A stretch of 64,000 nt of DNA, taken from Cryptomeria japonica (Eukaryota > Streptophyta > Pinopsida > Cupressales > Cupressaceae). The DNA is taken from the NCBI RefSeq assembly GCF_030272615.1, contig NC_081409.1:526118975-526182974 (forward strand), read 5' to 3'. Every line of letters begins with the position of its first letter. Position 1 is the first letter of the stretch. Position numbers and translations under genes: made by a program. Positions 1 to 11,053 of the stretch are shown in pieces. The notes beneath the pieces were generated by a model. The model searched no databases, was not told where the DNA came from, and was given only the letters and a program-made list of their open reading frames with translations.

Positions 1-512
1 CCCCATAATGCCTTAGTTGTTTCACTAATGTCATAGATCAAATTATTTCCCCATTTCATTCAACCAATCTTCTGCTCCTTCACCAATTTTATTTCCATCT
101 AACTTAGGTGGGGTAAGTTCCTTCAAATCCTTAGATAGATCCAACATATCATTTCCCTCTTATTATCCATCTCATTTTCTCGCTCATTGCCAAGATCCTC
201 ATTTTAAGTCCCACTTCTATTTTTTCAATGTCGTTCTTGATCTTATCTCTTTTCTCAGTTAATACGTTGATTATAGCTTTGACTTTCATTGTTGATTCAC
301 TCCTTTTTCTTGTTGATTTCCATCATTGCTAACTTCTCTTTGACTCCTTGTGGTGGTATGCTTTCCTCTTCCACTTCGCTTACCATCTAGGTCTTTATTG
401 AAATTCAAATTTATTATTCAATCAATTTATCTCTACTACTTCCAACTACTTCCAAGATAATCTTCAATATTGCATAAGTTGAAGTGATCTCAAGGCCTAG
501 ACTTGAACCTTC
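1..512 (-). mobile_element. Gypsy-like internal region: leader and start of a decayed gag
   Basis: Read on the minus strand, this follows the primer-binding site at 513-526, so it should be the leader and first gag codons of a minus-strand LTR retrotransposon that continues beyond the window start. A short lysine- and isoleucine-rich frame opens at about 292 and runs to about 150, where it meets a stop; no zinc knuckle, protease or RT motif is reached. The assignment rests on the PBS and the adjoining LTR-like sequence, not on recognisable protein homology. Confidence 0.4.
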
Positions 513-526
513 GCTCTGATACCACA
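513..526 (-). promoter_or_regulatory. Primer-binding site, initiator Met-tRNA type
   Basis: The minus strand reads TGTGGTATCAGAGC, containing TGGTATCAGAGC, the complement of the 3' end of plant initiator Met-tRNA. It directly abuts a sequence ending in ...AATACA, as expected for the end of a 5' LTR. It fixes the element's orientation as minus. Confidence 0.75.
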
Positions 527-2895
527 TGTATTAACCCACTTAACTTAATCCAAAAATCTCAACTAATTTTTTTTTATATCGATGATTCCTTATTCCCACT
601 TATTCTTAATTGCGTTTAATTCAATCACATACTCTAGGCATATATCCAAATGGGATAGGCATCCATCCAACCGGGATGGGCATCTAATCATACGAGTTAG
701 GAATCTATCTATACGGGACATGGGGTTTCATCTATCCAATTCGGGATAGGCATCTACCCAAACAGAGTACACATCTATTCAAAGAATAGGAAATGCTCTG
801 GCTTGAGACTTTAGGCTCATCGGGACCATCTAGGTCCTAAGTCACTCTCTAAAGACTACACTCCCCTACTAGGAATTCATCGAGGTCGCCATCTTTAGGA
901 GTATATAAAAAAAATAAAAATAAACAAGCTCGAGTTCCGCCTCAAAATTTGGCCTAAAGCCTCGAGAAGTCAAGCGAATCCATATGGGATCCCTTCTGAG
1001 TATGCATTGAATTACTTTTAATCTTCCAATTAGTGTTACTATACCCTTTGATTCAAAGACCAAGGAACTTCGAAAAAAAACATGATCAACTCATCCTTAA
1101 CCAAATCCTAATCCCCATCCCCGAACGCCTTAGTACAAGGGACAACTCCATCCCTAGACTGCCTACATACCCATTTTGACATGGGATCACGGCGTAGAGT
1201 ATGTAGTTCTGGTTTCAAACTATGGTTTAATGTAAACTATATGGTGGGTATGCAACCCTTTCTAGGGTCAATGTCCTAGACAGTTTCTCTGTGGTTGCTA
1301 CCCACGATGGTAGCTCTATAGCAAAAAGGCTCAAGGTGGCCTTTTGCTTGTGTCCTAAAATAACTAATCCTATTTCCTATTAAATATGTCACCCTTAATC
1401 CATTTTCATCCACTGAATTCCATCAAGATAAAATATATATCCAAAATCATCACTCACAACCAAAGCCTAAATGGAGTTTTCTAAGGTTATCTGAGTGGAT
1501 GTAAATTTATTTAAGATTTATCTTTTTAGATTCTTGATCCAAGGGGGATTACCCACCCCTTGGATTTTAACTTCCAAATAACCCTTATTACTCCCTAGCG
1601 ATTTAGAGGGACAATGCCACAAACGTTGTTATTGCAGCTTTGTTAGGTGTTAAGTGCAATAGTTCAACACGACGACATTACCCATAAACGTGACCCACAG
1701 GCACCATAGATACCGAACATTGCTAAGTTTTGGTTTCATCTCCTCTTGTTTAGTTGTCTAACTAGGAATTTAACTTTGAATTCACAAATCTTATGTAAAG
1801 AAATATTCTAATACAATCATGAAAATGAAACTATGATATACAAGGAAGTTTTGCTTGAAAACTTGTAAACTTATAACTTATGAAAATGATTGAAATACTT
1901 CTTGAAAGGTACTAAATCGCTTAAGTAAAATCTAATTCCTAGGTAGAAGGACTTTAGAAATGAATTTTAAAACTTGATTGAAGGAAAAACTTAATAATAA
2001 TAGGATCGAAAGTAATTGCATTATTAACAACCCACAAATTCTTCCACTTGAAGCAACATAAATTTCATCTTTATTTTTTTTTTCCAAAATTGATAACCTT
2101 ACTTTAATTATGAATCCTAATACTTGAAAGGTACTGATTTGCTTAAAGAAAATTAATTTATCTAATATTACTTTGGAAATAAAATTAATATTCACTTGTT
2201 TGGAGGAAAAAGAAAAGAACTATTAACAATATGCTTTAATAACCACAATATTTTTAATCACTAATTGTTCAAAAATAAGATTAGAAGAGAGTCTAATACT
2301 TGCTAATCAACTAAAATAAAGACCCTAAGCAATTTGAATCAATCTTCCTCTAGTTGCTTTAGAACCAATGTCAATTCCTTGCAAGATTATAAGAGATAAC
2401 TAACTATTTCTTCCACTTGAACTAATGTTAACTTTATCCTTAGATATTTCCGACATATAACAACCTCTTTACCTCCAAATTCTTAGAAGTGAGCTAGTGC
2501 TTTCTCCTAAAATGTACTTCAATTAAAATTTATTATTTTACTCTCCAAGTGATTGTGGGGTAGTTTTCTTGAAAACGCATTTGCTTGATAATGATAGAAC
2601 CCAATAATCCTAGAACAAATCCTAACTTTATTCAGCTTCAAAGGTAAGTTTCATTAGATAATTTACAAATAAGAGATAAGTACTAAATTTGACGTTGCAA
2701 GGTAAGTCAGGTTTAATAATCTCATGTAAAAGATTTCAACCTTTGTCTCACCCATTTACTAAACTATTTGGTTTTCAAATAAAATTTCTTTACACCCTGA
2801 TTAATACTACTATTCTTACAAAATAGAATATACCATTTAGATTGTATGAAAATCAATGTTAAACTTACTTGTTAATCAAATTTAACTATACTAAT
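527..2895 (-). mobile_element. LTR-like region of the minus-strand Gypsy-like element
   Basis: The end next to the PBS is clear (plus strand begins TGTATTAACC at 527). The far end is not defined: I see no CA terminus with a polypurine tract or target duplication before the next LTR begins at 2896. The stretch is AT-rich and has no gene-like ORF; short frames at 869-1063 and 1932-2195 look like chance. It could hold more than one element. Confidence 0.35.
636..780. repeat. Imperfect minisatellite of about 25 bp inside the LTR-like region
   Basis: About five diverged copies of a unit resembling ATCCAACCGGGATGGGCATCT occur back to back (variants with AAATGGGATAGGC, ACGGGACATGG, TTCGGGATAGGC). 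Degenerate short repeats are common in U3 or R regions of plant Gypsy LTRs. Confidence 0.6.
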
Positions 2896-3770
2896 TGTTG
2901 AGCACAATGTACCACTGAGACGGGGGTGAATCAGTGGTTCCTAAATTCTTTTCCTTTTTAAAACAATCTTAGAATACCAGTTATTATCTTAAGCACTAAA
3001 CAATTGAACTGGTAAGATAAATGTGGATACCATAAGAGACAAACACACAAATGCAACCCACAACACCAAATGTACAAGGAAAACCCAATATGGGAAAACC
3101 TCAGTGAGAAATGATGCTAGAGACTACTGCTCCAATCCAGCCTCACAAGTGAAACAATGAATTACAAAGATTTAGGGCACCAACCCAAGGAGCACCAACC
3201 CCTACTAATTTAAGGCACCAACCTAAGGAGCACCAACCCCTACACCAAGATCCAACTTGGTGATGTATATTGAAATGCAATTTTGATATAGTTATAGCTT
3301 CTGGTTTCAAATGAGTTCTTCAACACTTGATCAAATAGATTTCTTCTGCTTAACAACCTTTTCTTCTTCTCTCCCAGCCTCACCCCAGACTTAATCACAC
3401 TTGGATGCCTTCTTGACCAATCACACCTCACTTGTTAGCTCAACTGCCAGACTTGCAACAATTTATTAGTACTCTATCTCTGCTGGTTAAACCCTCTCAC
3501 CAGTTCACCTACTAACTCACTCTGGAACTTTCTTAGAATAAATTCTAAGTAAGATGATCCTTCATTGTGCTCAATCTCTCTTCACTCTCCTTCTTCACAT
3601 CAAGCATCATCAATCTCTGTCTCGAGTTCACATATTTATAATCTAATATTCTCGCCAAGAACCTCATTCAAACAATGTCGTGTTAGGTTTTGCCTTCACC
3701 AACTCGATCCAAATTTGATTTGATTTGATCTATTTTTTGAGGGATGTGATCTTCATGACATCAATCAACA
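2896..3770 (-). mobile_element. Copia-type LTR remnant, minus orientation
   Basis: The plus strand begins TGTTGAGCAC and ends ...CAATCAACA, so the minus strand runs TGTTGATTG...CTCAACA. It carries the two motifs shared by the other Copia LTRs here: the C-run before the LTR end (reverse complement at 2912-2934, GGGGGTGAATCAG) and the TGGTTTTTCCC-type box (reverse complement at 3071-3108). A TATA-like ATAAATA lies at about 3630 on the minus strand. No target duplication is visible and neither a clean PBS nor PPT adjoins it, so the right border is tentative. Confidence 0.5.
3174..3245. repeat. Two-copy tandem repeat, about 38-bp period
   Basis: Two nearly identical units built on GGCACCAACC, AAGGAGCACCAACCCCTAC follow each other (about 3176-3207 and 3214-3245). 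The repeat lies inside the minus-strand Copia LTR remnant. Confidence 0.7.
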
Positions 3771-4094
3771 CCACCAAAGCTTCACATTCCAATGTGTGTT
3801 TTCTAATTCTGGAGGTCTACACCATTCTTTTCTACTTTTCTCTTTCATACGCCATTAATGGCTCAGCTGTTTCCTTCAGCAAACGGCTACAAAGCTCAAA
3901 TATTCTTGCAGGATCAGTTCAGTCACTTTCCAGCTTGCCTTCCTCGAGTCGTAATCCTATGGCATCCTTCGTGACTTGTGGTTTCCTCATAAAATTTGAC
4001 CTCCTTGCTGACTTGTTACATCGATGCAAACTTCATCGACCTGTACAATATCACCATGTGGAATTAGTCGTTTAATAAATACTTTATCTAAAAA
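3771..4094. other. Unassigned stretch between LTR remnant and Copia C
   Basis: No recognisable domain on either strand. A 116-codon open frame at 3725-4075 on the plus strand starts within the LTR and has low-complexity Ser/Leu composition, so I do not regard it as a gene. The last bases before 4095 resemble the sequence beside the inverted Copia C copy at about 16060-16080. Confidence 0.3.
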
Positions 4095-5139
4095 ATTTCT
4101 TACCGTTGGTGATATTGCATGAGTTTGAGGATTATTGTGAAAGACATGGAATTAAAAGGCAATACTCAACCCCTAGGACTCCACAACAAAATGGTGTGGT
4201 AGAAAGGAAGAACAAGACAATCAAGGAGATGGCCAGAACCATGTTAAATGAGGCCAGTCTGCCAGACACATATTGGAAGTAAGCTATTCATACTACTGCA
4301 TATACTTTGAACCGGGTTCAACTAAGAACAAACAACAAAATGACACCTTATGAGTTGTCGTATGACTGGGAACCTTCAGTCAAATACTTCAAGGTATTTT
4401 GAAGTAAGTGTTTTATCAAGAGAGATATGGATGGTCAAGGTAGTTTTGACTCTAGGAGTGATGACGAAATCTTCCTTGGTTACTCATATAACAACACGGC
4501 CTATAAATGCTTCAACAAAATACTAAGAAGAGTCATTGAGAGTGTGCATGTAAAAGTTGATGAGGATATGCACAAAGGAAGTCAATCACAAGTAAACCGA
4601 TATGATGAATCTGGTGACAAAGGTGAGGAAGCTCAGTCAGACAATGAACTGAAAGAAGCATCCAAAAAGACTCCTAACCGGTATGTGCAGATGAACCACC
4701 CAGAAGAGAAGATTCTAGGAAATAAGAGTGATTGTGTGCAGACTAGAAGAAGACTTGCCCAAAATGATGAACAAGTCAACTTTTGCCTCATGACTGAAGT
4801 AGAACCTAAAACATTCAATGAGGCCAACAAAATATAGGAATGGATGGATGCCATGGAAGAAGAACTGCAATAGATTGAGAAGAACAAAACTTGGGAATTA
4901 GTCCCTAGACCGCAAGACAAGAACATCATTGGCACTAAATGGGTCTACCGGAATAAGATGAATGAATAAGGTAAAATTGTTAGGCACAAAGATAGATTTG
5001 TATGCAAAGGCTACTCTCAATTAGAGGGAATTGATTTTAAAGAAATGTTTGCATTGGTAGCTAGATTAGAAGCAATTAGAATGTTTCTAGCCTTTTCAGC
5101 CCACAAGAGTTACAAAGTATATCAAATGGATGTAAAATC
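4095..5139 (+). pseudogene. Copia C, integrase to reverse transcriptase (first part)
   Basis: Part of a Copia polyprotein, cut off upstream inside the integrase core. Visible in order: the end of the core with SAPRTPQQNG-type sequence (here TPRTPQQNGVVERKN, about 4165-4210, holding the catalytic Glu), the C-terminal integrase part with KCFNKILRRVIESVHVKVDE (4506-4565), an acidic linker, and the RT start ([20 protein letters not shown], about 4893-4950). Several in-frame stops break it (after DTYW, after KYFKVF, after NEANKI and others). It stops at QMDVK, where Copia A is inserted, and resumes at 12528. Gag, protease and 5' LTR are absent upstream. About 1 kb of it is repeated in inverted orientation at 14146-16075. 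Confidence 0.9.
5135..5139. repeat. Left target-site duplication of Copia A (AAATC)
   Basis: AAATC here is matched by AAATC at 12523-12527 just beyond the 3' LTR. Rejoining the flanks across one copy restores the RT coding sequence (MDVK / SAFLNG), which proves insertion into Copia C. Confidence 0.9.
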
Positions 5140-6654
5140 TGTTGGCATTATGTGAAGCAGTATGAGGACATGATGACATTGTATGTTGTCATTGATGTCA
5201 ATATGATAAAGAGGAGAGAACCAGTATATGTGAGAACCGCTATGTTACCAAGAACCGGTATATGTGAGAACTAGTATAATACTGTGAACCAACATTTGTG
5301 CCAAAGTGAAGCGGTGTGTTTGTTTAAGGTGAACCAGCATGTGGTTATGGGAACTGGCACAATGAAGCTTTGTATGACTACCGGTTGGTAGTCTCAACTT
5401 CAGGGTTTCTGGTTGAAGTGCCTCAAGCCTATGTGACTCAATCAGTGGCTTTGTGTGATGAGTTAGCATTGTAACAAAGAACAAATCGTGTTGCCATGTC
5501 AGCCTTGTGCGCGTGAAGGATCCTACATGAAGGAGATTGTTCCTATCTACCTCGGGAATGTGCGAAGTCTGTAAATGGTGATAACGCTTGATGGGTTATC
5601 AACCACCATGAAATGGATGGAAAATAAATGATGAAGAACATCTTGAGATTGGTTCAAGACTGTTGCATTTAATGCAATGTACTCAACGGTCAAGATTGAA
5701 CCATTTGAATTGCTTAACCTAACAGGTTTAGGGTTTAGGGTTTATGCTACTGACCTATCTATTTCCTATAAGGTCTATGTTGTGTTTCTTTCTGAGGTTG
5801 TTGGAAAAAGTTGTGTGTGTGTATCCAAGTGAAGGGATATGTGATTCTTGCCAGACCAGAAGAGAAAAGTGATACCTGTAGAGTGTAAGTGCAAAAGGTT
5901 AAGAGGAGCTAAAGTGGATCTGCATTGGCATTGAGTGCTGTTACCAGATCATTGTAATACCTATTGATCTCTAACCACTTCAATAGTTGGGAAATCCCTT
6001 AACAGGGTAGCTTTAACCGACTTACTGTAAATCCTTTAACAGGGTGACTCAAAACCATTGAGTTCTTGAAGCCCTCTAACAAGGTAACCTTTAACAGGGT
6101 TTAACCCTTAACCGGGTATACTAGCCATCCCTTAACCGAGTGATCCCTAACAGGATCAGTTCCTAACATAACCTGTTGTATCAGTCTTTAACCGGACAAG
6201 GCTCCTAATAGAGTAGAATTCTAAAGAGTTCAAAAACAACTTGTGGGTATTCATCCCCACCGTGGTTTTTCCCAGTTGGGTTTCCACGTGAAAAAAATCT
6301 CTGTGTCATGTGTGGTGTTATTCATGTGATGGTTTGAGTGATTTGTGTCTGAAGATAAATCATGTTGATCTAGCTGTTTATATATCTTTGATGATAGATT
6401 ACCTGTTCATGCACTAGGGTGAAATGGAAATGAAGTATTAGATTGTATGAAAAGATAAGTGTCAACCAGTTTATGCTTGTCTCAGTTACTCGGGGTTTTG
6501 CTGGTTGTACTCTGTTTAAGACCAGTGTTATTGTTTGTCTGCCAAAGCACAGTGTTTGCTGACAAACCAGTTTAGGATTGTGTTTTTGTCTGTACTGATT
6601 CACTTCCCCCTCTGAGTACCGGTTTGGTACTATCTGTTCATCATTGATTTATCA
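5140..6654 (+). repeat. 5' LTR of Copia A
   Basis: Starts TGTTGGCATTATG and ends ...TTTATCA directly before the PBS. It is 1515 bp against 1469 bp for the 3' LTR; it has an extra ACCGGT-containing segment of about 34 bp near 5225-5260 and about 14 bp near 5630 that the partner lacks. ACCGGT or decayed ACCAGT/ACTGGT boxes recur through the first 300 bp. A box containing CACCGTGGTTTTTCCC at 6255-6290 and a C-rich stretch at about 6597-6615 recur in the other Copia LTRs of this window. Confidence 0.93.
5766..5774 (+). promoter_or_regulatory. Possible TATA box in the Copia A LTR
   Basis: CCTATAAGG lies about 890 bp before the LTR end and is kept in the 3' LTR at about 11632-11640. Position and conservation fit a core promoter, but no transcript data support it. 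Confidence 0.4.
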
Positions 6655-6656
6655 AT

Positions 6657-6668
6657 TGGTATCAGAGC
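6657..6668 (+). promoter_or_regulatory. Primer-binding site of Copia A
   Basis: TGGTATCAGAGC, complementary to the 3' end of initiator Met-tRNA, two bases after the LTR end. This is the standard primer site of plant Copia elements. Confidence 0.92.
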
Positions 6669-6725
6669 ATCCTCCAGGTCCTCTATGTTATAAGCTTAAC
6701 TGCTTGAGGAAAAGATCCCAGTCTA

Positions 6726-9700
6726 ATGATGAAGAGGGAAGGTCCAAAGTTCAACAAAGATAATTTCAGTATTTGGAAAGATAGAATGAAGATATACATC
6801 AAAAACATGGGTGCTCAACAATGGAGTTATGTTGAGAATGCTTATGTTGCCCCTACCAGTACTCTCATCGATGACCAAAAGAGAGAGATGCAGGAGAATG
6901 GGCAAGTCATGGAAGCCCTAATTAGCAGCTTATCTGACATTGAGTTTATTGATGTCCAAGATAAAGTAAATCCCAAAGAAGTATGGGATACTCTTGAAAA
7001 TATCTATGGCGGTGATGAGCATGGAAAACAAGCTAAGGAAGAAAGCCTTAGAGGGAAGTTTGAAGACATGCGGATGGTTGAAGGAGAGACCATTCAACAG
7101 TATGGAATAAGAATCAAAACTGTTGTCAGAGATATCAAGAGTGCAGGTGGTAAAATGGAAGATTCCACCATGGTAAGAAAAGTCCTGAGATCCTTATTAC
7201 CGGTCTATGCAATTAGGGTTGCTGCTATTCAGGAGTTGAGATCAATAGACAAGACTAAGGTATCCCTAGACTCCATCATTGCAAAGTTGATAGCCTATGA
7301 GCTAAATAGTTTTGATGGCAGTGTTCAAAAGATTGAATCAACTTTTAAAGTTTCTGTTGTACCATCTAGAAAAGGAAAAGAAGCTAGCACTAGTGTTGAA
7401 CCAAGACAAAGCAGAGAAATGGATGATGAGGAGATTCTGATGGCATGTGAAGCTCTTTTTGCCAGGAAACTTCCTAAAGGAACCGGTAAATATAGAGGTA
7501 AGCTCCCTTTGAAATGCTTTTCTTGTAATCAGATAGGACATATTTCTGTAAACTATCCCAATGGTGACAACAAGGACAAACTGGAAAGGTTCAAGAAATT
7601 CAAAGGAGGAAACCAAAGAAACTATTTTGTGGCAGTTGATGAAGGTGTCACAGATGAGGAGTCAGAAGATGAAGAAAATGAAGACATTGTGTTTGTTGCT
7701 ATCAAGGAAGATGTGTCAGACAAGAAGGCTCTTGTCTCCCACTTTGATAATTCCAATGAGTGGATTATTGACAGTGGATGTTCTCACCATATGATTGGTG
7801 ACCGGAGCAAGTTTCTATCCTTGGAAGAGTATGATGGTGGTGTGGTTCGCTTTTGTAATGATGCACCATGTATGGTCAAAGGCAGAGGGTCCATCTCTCT
7901 GAATGGAAAGAGTAGTGCTAACAATGTGTATTGGGTTGATGGTCTAAGACACAACCTTCTGAGTGTTGCCGAGCTGAATGATAGTGGTCTCAGTCTAGAA
8001 TTCAATAATGGAGTGTGCAGAATCAAAGGAAAGAATGGTGAATTGGTGGCCATCGGCATGTAGACCAAAGGTAACCTATTTCAGCTGAATGCAAATATAA
8101 GTACATGTCTTATGGCCAAATTTGATGATAACTGGATATGGCATAGGAGACTCTGTCATGTAAACTTTGATAACATTGTGAAGGCCAGTAAGATCAAGGT
8201 AGTTACAGGGTTGCCGGTGCTAAGCAAACCGGAAAATACCTTGTGCAAAGAGTGTCAATTGGGGAAAATGTCTTCCTCAACCTTTAAAGGTAAACCTTTC
8301 ATAGCTCTTAATTTGCTTGATCTTGTACATATTGATTTATGTGGTCCTATGAAAACTAGGAGTGTGCAGGGTGATAGGTACTTCATGATTCTCACTGATG
8401 AATGGTTAAGAATGATGTGGGTCACATTCTTGAAAGATAAGTCTGAAGCTTTTGTAAAGTTCAAAGCTTTTAGAGCATTAGTGGAGAAGGAAAGCGGCAA
8501 AAGGATCAAGTGCCTGAGAACTGATCAAGGAGGGGAATTCACTTCTGGTGAATTCAACAAGTACTGTGAAGAACATGGAATCAAGATGCAACTGTCTGCC
8601 CCTCAGACTCTATAGCAGAATGGCCTAGCAGAGAGGAATAACCAGACTAGAACTATGTTGATTCAAGGAAAAGTTGCTCACACCTTTTGGAGAGAAGCGG
8701 TGAGCACTGGAGTCTACACAATGAACTGGGTACTCATGAAGAAAGGTAAGGATAAAACTCCTTATGAGTATTGGACCGGTAAGACACCCGTGGTTAGCTA
8801 TTTTAGAGTGTTTAGTAGAAAATGTTATATCAAGAGGAGCGAACACCAGAGCAAATTTGATGTGAAATGTGATGAGGGAATATTCCTAGGGTATTCCACC
8901 AAGAGCAAAGCTCTCAAGTGTTTCAATAATAGGACTCAAAGAATTATGGAAAGCATCAATGTGAGAGTTGATGAAGCCTCTGAGAAAATTGATGAAACCG
9001 GCAGTAAGCAAGTGGTAAATGAATTAGTTGCAACCTTCTGGGAACCAATTGCTAGTCAACCAAGTACCAATAACAGTGTTCGTACACCGGTAGATGTAGA
9101 TGCTGATAGTGATGGAGATGAGGTTGAGGAAGAAAAGCAAGAGGAATCTATTAAGACCATTCCTCGGTATGTCAAGCTGAATCATGACCCTAAGCAGATC
9201 ATAGGAGATAAGGATGCAGGAATTCTTACAAGAAGAAAGGTTAGAGAAAAATCATGTATGATCTTTGAATTTGAGCCTAAATCATTCAAAGAGGCACATA
9301 AAGATGAAGATTGGATCAAGTCAATGGAAGAGGAACTTTACCAGATAGAGAAAAATGGTACATGGTCTTTGGTACCCAGACCAGAGCATAAAAATGTCAT
9401 TGGCACCAAATGAGTTTTCAGAAATAAGCTGAATGAGGATGGCACAATGATTAGAAACAAAGCCAGACTGGTGTGTAAAGGATATCCCCAAGAAGAAGGA
9501 GAAGACTATGGAGAAACCTTTTCTCCTATAGCTAGATTGGAAGGAGTTCGTATGCTTCTTGCATATGCAGCTTTTAAAGGATTCAAAGTATATCAAATGG
9601 ATGTAAAATCTGCATTCCTAAATGGTGTACTTGAAGAGGAAGTGTATATAGAGCAACAAGATGGGTTTTCCCAATCTGGAGATAGTGAGATGGTGTGTAG

Positions 9701-10808
9701 GCCACATAAAGCCTTATATGGTCTAAAGACGACACCTAGAGCATGGTATAAATGCCTGCATTCCCATCTTGTGAAGATTGGATTTGAGAGAACAAGTGAA
9801 GATAGAAATATCTACTTGAAGTCTGAAGGAGATCAGATCCTGATTTGTGAGGTATTTGTTGATGACATTATCTTTGGTGGAGATGACAAGATGAGTCATG
9901 AGTTTGTAGATGAGATGAAGAAAGAGTTTGAGATGTCACTCATAGGGGAGATTAAGTTCTTCATTGGATTGCAGATCTAGTAGATGAAAGATGGAATCTT
10001 TATCACTCAGTCCAAGTATGTCAAAGAGGTGTTGAAGACCTTTGGCATGGAAGATAGAAAACCGGTTGGTACACTGATGGTGACCGGTTGTAAACTCTCC
10101 AAAGAGGATGACTCAACATTGGTTGATGAGAAGGAATTCTGATCAATGATTGGTAGGCTACATTATGTAGTGCATAGTAGACCAGATATTGCACATGCAG
10201 TTGGCATTACTGCAAGATTCCAGAAAAGTTCAAGAGAATCCCACTTGGTTGCAGTCAAGCAGATTCTTAGGTATTTGAAGGGAACTATTGATTATGGATT
10301 GTGGTATCCATACAACAAGGATTTCAACTTGAAAGTATTCATAGATGTTGATTGGGTAGGTAATGTGGATGACCAAAAGAGCACAACCACTGGTGCATTC
10401 TTTCTCGATGGTAGACTGGTCTCATGGATGAGTAAGAAGCAGAGTTGTATCTCTTAGTCTACAGTGGAAGCAGAGTATGTTGCAGCTTTCATGATCTGCA
10501 CTCAGAAAATTTGGATGAAGCATGTATTAAATGGCTTCAAAGTTCCTGTATCTAAACCGGTGAGAATATTTTGTGACAATACTAGTGCAATTAACATCTC
10601 CAAGAATCCGGTTTTACATTCTAGAACCAAGCACTTTGAGCTTAAATATCATTTCTTGAGGGAAAAGGTTCAGAACAAAGAGATTGCACTCGAACATGTT
10701 TCTAGTAAGGAGCAGTTAGCAGACATATTCACCAAGCCTATCCCAAAGGCTACATTTATGTACTTAAGAGGTGAATTAGGGGTGCTTCCCCTTCAGGAGG
10801 TAAACTAA
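6726..10808 (+). pseudogene. Copia A gag-pol polyprotein, one frame with seven nonsense codons
   Basis: A frame of about 1360 codons starting at the ATG 57 bp after the PBS. Domains by residue: gag of the UBN2 type (1-260), zinc knuckle at about 264-277 (CFSCNQIGHISVNY, last ligand Cys changed to Tyr), protease with DSGCSHHM at about 349, integrase zinc finger (WHRRLCHVNF ... CKECQLGK) from about 472, core with HIDLCGP and RTDQGGEF, RT with FVDD at about 1045, RNase H with VEAEYV, CDNTSAI and ADIFTKP near the end. All segments share one frame, with no frameshift. Stops lie at 8061, 8613, 9411, 9978, 9981, 10140 and 10455. A few integrase residues after RTML also appear deleted near 8660. Non-functional as it stands. 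Confidence 0.95.
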
Positions 10809-11053
10809 AGGTATATGCTCTACATCAGTCAAGTATTGCATAGTCAAATTTTTCTTCAGGATTGATGTGTTGAAGGATGCTACTCCTTAGGGGGAGAAGC
10901 ATAATGAAATAGGGAAGCTTATGCCTCCACTTTGGCATTGTTGTCAAAGGGGGAGAAGAAGAGAAGTGGAGAAGATATCTACAAAAATTGGGGGAGAAGA
11001 TGTGAAGCAGAGAGATATCTTTGTATATTGCCATCAATGCCAAAGGGGGAGAT
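10809..11053 (+). promoter_or_regulatory. Repeated polypurine tracts before the 3' LTR of Copia A
   Basis: Four PPT-like copies: TTAGGGGGAGAAG at 10886-10898, CAAAGGGGGAGAAG at about 10945-10958, TTGGGGGAGAAG at about 10988-10999, and the one adjoining the LTR, AAAGGGGGAGAT at 11042-11053. The last primes plus-strand DNA synthesis. Tandem PPT copies are a Sirevirus hallmark. Confidence 0.88.

Noticed and set aside
2886-2895. Degenerate PBS (ATTAGTATAG on the minus strand) beside the 2896 LTR
   Set aside because: Only partly similar to TTGGTATCAG and no internal element sequence follows.
3725-4075. Plus-strand 116-codon frame
   Set aside because: Starts inside an LTR remnant, low-complexity Ser/Leu composition, no recognisable motif.
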